From the NCBI GenBank assembly GCA_045130665.1, contig JBGUQC010000004.1, positions 310,001 to 374,000 on the forward strand: a stretch of 64,000 nt of DNA, written 5' to 3'. The DNA comes from RGIG8124 sp045130665. Its GTDB lineage: Bacteria; Bacillota; Clostridia; Christensenellales; CAG-917. Under the pieces are notes generated by a model. The model had not been told where the DNA came from and made no database searches. It saw only the letters and a list, made by a program, of their open reading frames with translations. Positions 61,301-64,000 of this stretch are shown here, one piece after another. The position numbers and the translations under genes are program-made. Numbering within the stretch: position 1 is the stretch's first letter; each line of letters opens with the position of its first letter.

Positions 61301-62384
61301 GAAAGATTTGGAACGTCTTTCAAGAAAATTAACAAATCCTGAAACATGGGGACAAGGAGGCGATAGAATGAAATTTGATGCGGTTATAGGAAATCCACCA
61401 TATCAAAATGGAAATCAACAAATATATGTATATTTTTATCTAAGTGCTATTAATATTTCGAATAAATATGTAAGTTTAATTTTCCCAATGTCATGGCAAC
61501 AACCTAAAACTGCAAATGGATTGGATAAACTTAATAAAGAAGAAATTAAAGCTGACAAACAAATTGTATATATAGATAATAGACATAATGTATTTGAGGG
61601 AATTACTGGTGCCGAATGGACTAATATTATTCTATGGTGTAAAAACTATGATAATAACTTGGATGGGTTACAAAAAGTATATACGAACGGTACTGATCCT
61701 GAAGTTAAAAAATTAGTATGGGATCTCAATGAGATAGAAAAGCCAAAACAATTGACTGATGCATTTAAATGTGTTGTTGACTATGGCAACTTTACATCAA
61801 TCCAAACAATTACTTCTTCACGTCGTCCTTACGGATTGGATGCGGATATTGGTGATAAAAATGATTTAAGTAAAGTACAGATTAATATTGATGATATTTC
61901 AATCTATGCAAAGAATAAACTTATTTTCTATGTTGCTAAAGATTATCCTCTTCCTAGAAAAAGTATTAGATTTGATAAATATAAAATTTTTGTTGCGAAA
62001 GCATGGGGGAATATGAGTGATGGTTATTTGGGTGGTGCCTATTCTGATATTATTATAGCACCTCCAAATAGTGTTTGTACTGAAACATATTTAGAATCCG
62101 GATGTTTTGATACATATGAACAAGCAAAAAAACATGCAAAATACTTAATGACTAGATTTGTTAGGGGGCTTTTTTATTTAAATAAATTTTCTCAAAATAG
62201 TACTCGCTCTTGGGGTGCAATCCCAGTTCAGGATTATACAGAATCTTGGTGGAATAAAACAATTAAGGAAATTGATGATGAACTGATGAAAAAATATCGT
62301 ATACCCGACGATGTAAAAAACTATATATATACAAATATTCAAGAAAAAACTGAGGCAAACATAATTAATTTTAAGAATGACTAA
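58344..62384 (+). CDS. GIY-YIG / SF2 helicase / adenine methyltransferase fusion
   Basis: 1346 residues. An N-terminal GIY-YIG-like nuclease region (YIYSIPDEAHKGLLKIGKTS in its core IYSI...LKIGKT) at ~12-33; an SF2 helicase with P-loop CKMRYGKT near 186, LLIIDEAHEG near 297, LSLSGTPYN and a QxxxRVQS-type motif VI; and a C-terminal N6-adenine methyltransferase with motif I ILEMNSKSG near 900 and catalytic NPPY near 1015. One chain thus carries cutting, moving and modifying functions. Likely a phage-defence restriction-modification enzyme, working with the preceding subunit. Confidence 0.8.
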   Translation: MIKYNVATYNLIYIYSIPDEAHKGLLKIGKTSFSSSLSIAQLTPNCPTLDKYAHLRIDQQTKTAMVPYKLEYTELATRQITMKDGSTQIQSFIDDDVRDVLLNSNIHSIKFLESGKPSEWYIVDLDKAISAISCVKQGKLFLDNTVLSPIPTKPNINLRDEQEENIKYTMDIFKRYDTMLWDCKMRYGKTVTAYELIKRSGYNKVIVITHRPAVEDGWGSDHQLIFNGTNNKFIDKTNGSYSFDDAIDAENDAILKKTINDNIPFVYFASIQDLRGSIRVGGKYNKNNAVFDIDWDLLIIDEAHEGVMTDLGDAVIKAIRKPNTKVLSLSGTPYNIMSDYAENKFTWTYVDEQKAKEEWYDLHPDEKNPYEDLPKMNIYTFDLAEILPDSYRYVSDDSAFNFREFFRTWTGDILRDYRSIPSGKSIGDFVHEEDVFSFLTLISKEDAESNYPFSCNEYREMFSHTFWIVPGVKEAKALSAMIQSHPNFKDYEVVNIAGDGDEEKPYDEALALVKSSIKAFDKTITISCGKLTTGVTVREWTGIMMLSGSSSTSASGYMQAIFRVQSPGYINGKQKQNCYVFDFAPDRTLKVIAEVHRVTTKSIKSDDNAKRALGEFINFCPVISIEGNRLRKYNVDEMMRQIKRISVEAAVNSGFDDDSIYKSDAGITLDSYDENILRKLANVVIPQKKKRNTNEVIVSFNGLTEEKRKMAEKAQRKPQKDLTPEEKEALELLKKQKEEQKKLFNLLRAVSIRLPLLFYGADADITKIIHLRDFVNIVDEESWKEFMPDGLTTDLFLDILKYYDEDVVVGAGLRIRKLAKQADELPPTLRAKRIVEILSRFKNPDKETVLTPWNVVNMHLGEVFGGYVFFDDTYKKELDEPRFVEVEHISTDVFLNPKVKILEMNSKSGLYPLFMAYTLYMIRLTGKEKNASLEETNDIWFDVLKNNIYVLCKTKMAKMITIRTLVGYTNKTVNAVYLTKLIEERMKDLERLSRKLTNPETWGQGGDRMKFDAVIGNPPYQNGNQQIYVYFYLSAINISNKYVSLIFPMSWQQPKTANGLDKLNKEEIKADKQIVYIDNRHNVFEGITGAEWTNIILWCKNYDNNLDGLQKVYTNGTDPEVKKLVWDLNEIEKPKQLTDAFKCVVDYGNFTSIQTITSSRRPYGLDADIGDKNDLSKVQINIDDISIYAKNKLIFYVAKDYPLPRKSIRFDKYKIFVAKAWGNMSDGYLGGAYSDIIIAPPNSVCTETYLESGCFDTYEQAKKHAKYLMTRFVRGLFYLNKFSQNSTRSWGAIPVQDYTESWWNKTIKEIDDELMKKYRIPDDVKNYIYTNIQEKTEANIINFKND

Positions 62385-62447
62385 TAAAATTATAGTTAAG
62401 AGATATTAATACAGGCAGTCCAATCCTTAGTTTAAAATCTATGTAAA

Positions 62448-62463
62448 TACTTTCATGAAAGTA
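62448..62463. repeat. 16-bp perfect palindrome
   Basis: TACTTTCATGAAAGTA, uninterrupted, immediately before the terminator and 64 bp past the methyltransferase stop. Purpose unknown; could be an operator or recombination site. Confidence 0.5.
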
Positions 62464-62493
62464 AAAGCCAAGAAATTCATTCTTGGCTTTTTA
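62463..62493 (+). terminator. Terminator after the restriction-modification pair
   Basis: 11-bp stem AAAGCCAAGAA / TTCTTGGCTTT with 5-nt loop, T5 tail. Confidence 0.92.
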
Positions 62494-62514
62494 GTGTATT
62501 GAAGGAATAATTTA

Positions 62515-62826
62515 TTATTTATTAGGAATATAAATCTTATCTCCCACTTTTATAGCATCATATGATTGTCCATTATAATCATGTGTTATCTTCTCTGGAC
62601 GACCTACTATGTTAGCCATAAGAGTAAATTTATAATCATCATAGTTTGCCTTTCCTATGTTTATGTCTATCATACTATCTTCATCTGTAATGTTTATAAT
62701 CTCACAACCCTTAGAGATTACAAATGCACTAAATTGCCATTTCTTTTCAAAAGCACCATTTGAATCTAGTATCATTCCTATATTGTGATTCTTTTCATAA
62801 GCTGTAATTCTGAAATAATTGCTCAT
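62515..62826 (-). CDS. Small protein downstream of a PcfJ-like gene
   Basis: 103 residues, beta-rich pattern (ITAYEKNHNIGMILDSNG, KFTLMANIVGRPEKI). No family recognised. It starts 14 nt after the PcfJ-like gene with AAGGAGA, so the two are cotranscribed. Small genes of this kind accompany PcfJ in conjugative elements and phages. Confidence 0.6.
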   Translation of the reverse strand: MSNYFRITAYEKNHNIGMILDSNGAFEKKWQFSAFVISKGCEIINITDEDSMIDINIGKANYDDYKFTLMANIVGRPEKITHDYNGQSYDAIKVGDKIYIPNK

Positions 62827-62840
62827 AGTTTATTTCTCCT

Positions 62841-64000
62841 TTATGCTACTAATTTTTTAACTTTTCTATTAGCGTATGGTAACCACTGATTATTTACATA
62901 ATTTAATATGTCATCACTTGGTTTGGTATCATTTATACCATAACATTGTAAGATTTTTTTCTTACTTGGTGAGTATTCAACTGTAACAAGAGGTTTCTCA
63001 GGTTCTTCTTTTGTTCGAACAAAGAATATTAAGGTTTCACCTCTCATCATCTTTTGGTCATAACCCATACTTCCCACACAGTGTTTAAGAATCTCACCTT
63101 CATAAACGAGATCACTAGGAGCATGAGCTATTTTTGTTATAAATACATCTTGTTTTGAATATTCCAGACCTAAATATTTGGCAACTATCTCACCAAATTT
63201 TTGTTCCATTTCTTTTTTCTTAGTTGCTTCCTCTTTTGCTTTTAAGGATGCGTATTGGTCTATCCTTATATCATGCCAACGTTTGAATTCGTGTGGATAC
63301 CTATTCTTATCTTCTTTCATATCTATACCTAATCTCTTACAAGCAGTTAAATAATCCTGATAAGATGCTATTGAAGTCTTTTGGTTTTTAATATAATTAA
63401 AAAACTTAGGCAAATCCTCTATGAATTCTTCTTTAATATCGCTCTTATATTTGTCATGAATAAGTTTGTTTTTTTCAGTCAAGAAAGCATCTACTTCTTC
63501 TATTGGCTTTTTCTGTCTAAATGCCTTTATTATTGCTTCAACATAAAAGTAATTATTTGCAATTAAACTTTGGTGATATACTAAGAATCCTCTGAAATAT
63601 TTGTTCTTGGTGGCAAGTTTAAGTATCTGTTTAGAAAATGCTATATTGTGCATCCCAAACTTTGTTATATATTCTAGTATTGGATATTGTTCATATAACC
63701 TTAAATACTTAAATATTTCATATTTTTGAGTTTGTTCAACTGCACTATATTTATATTCTGGGAAATGTGGAATAATATATTTTATATTAACTATGAGAGC
63801 ATATGGGTCAAAATATTTGTCTAATGACCAACCCCATTCTCCATCTTCAAACCATTTTCTATATGTGTTGTGAATACCTTCTAAATACCAGCCAACTGAA
63901 TATCCACCCAAAGAACTAAAAACCATGTCTTTAACGAAACACTTCTCTGAGTGAATCCCATGTACTGCAACTTGTTTGTAATACCATTTCTTTTTATAGC
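62841..64000 (-). CDS. PcfJ-like protein (5' end beyond right edge)
   Basis: The frame is open from the stop at 62841 to the window edge; a first ATG at 63926 is internal, because upstream codons read WYYKQVAVHGIHSEKCFVKD without a stop and match the continued family sequence. Typical PcfJ features: EILKHCVGSMGYDQKMMRGE (quoted part: HCVGSMGYD), FFVRTKEEPEKPLVTVEYS, and the C-terminal QCYGINDTKP. PcfJ proteins are encoded by conjugative plasmids and phages of Bacillota; their function is not settled. It shows that mobile DNA continues past 64000. Confidence 0.8.
   Translation of the reverse strand, partial: YKKKWYYKQVAVHGIHSEKCFVKDMVFSSLGGYSVGWYLEGIHNTYRKWFEDGEWGWSLDKYFDPYALIVNIKYIIPHFPEYKYSAVEQTQKYEIFKYLRLYEQYPILEYITKFGMHNIAFSKQILKLATKNKYFRGFLVYHQSLIANNYFYVEAIIKAFRQKKPIEEVDAFLTEKNKLIHDKYKSDIKEEFIEDLPKFFNYIKNQKTSIASYQDYLTACKRLGIDMKEDKNRYPHEFKRWHDIRIDQYASLKAKEEATKKKEMEQKFGEIVAKYLGLEYSKQDVFITKIAHAPSDLVYEGEILKHCVGSMGYDQKMMRGETLIFFVRTKEEPEKPLVTVEYSPSKKKILQCYGINDTKPSDDILNYVNNQWLPYANRKVKKLVA

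Overview
The window is AT-rich DNA from a low-GC Gram-positive bacterium, probably an anaerobic Clostridia-like member of the Bacillota. Supporting signs are addB-addA order, comEB-dnaX-ybaB-recR clustering, a CIRCE element before groES-groEL, type 2 (Gram-positive) galT, an XRE-cupin gene before potABCD, a THF riboswitch, the LexA box CGAAC-N4-GTTCG, strong AGGAGG ribosome binding sites and TTGAMA-17-TAWAAT promoters. TGA acts as a stop. The species cannot be named from the sequence.

Positions 1-38100 look like ordinary chromosome. In order: AddAB recombination nuclease; a lipoprotein; a membrane-tethered HNH protein; the galK-lgt-pncB operon divergent from galT; comEB-dnaX-ybaB-recR; groES-groEL; a decayed AbiE toxin-antitoxin pair; the potABCD polyamine importer with its regulator; a folate operon (folC-folE-folP-folBK) read from a THF riboswitch; an AAA/DUF4143 ATPase; an SDR/AhpD-like pair; and an operon with a DUF5058-type protein and a GPH-family sugar symporter, followed by AlkD-like, GDPD-like and SGNH-hydrolase genes.

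Positions 38170-42750 are an integration hot spot. A 5' half of a tRNA-Arg(CCT) breaks exactly at its anticodon loop. It is followed by a complete, different tRNA-Arg(CCT). A ~116-bp repeat (tRNA 3' half, terminator and integrase 3' end) occurs on both sides of a 4.1-kb islet. The islet holds a TPR protein, a WYL regulator, a soluble FtsH-like AAA/M41 protease and two small proteins built of beta-strand-like repeats. Two matching 18-bp palindromes sit in the WYL and small-protein promoters, so the islet looks like one regulated system.

Positions 42633-64000 are a second, larger element that runs off the right edge: tyrosine integrase, excisionase, SOS-regulated LexA, small DNA-binding and zinc proteins and lipoproteins. 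A filamentous-phage (inovirus) module follows at about 49070-57015, with a pI/Zot-like ATPase, an HUH replication initiator and a series of membrane and secreted structural candidates. Downstream are a hairpin-rich probable origin, a restriction-modification pair whose large protein joins GIY-YIG, helicase and adenine-methyltransferase domains, and a PcfJ-like gene. The integrase, LexA, phage module and defence genes appear to travel together, and SOS induction via LexA could link DNA damage to their mobilisation.
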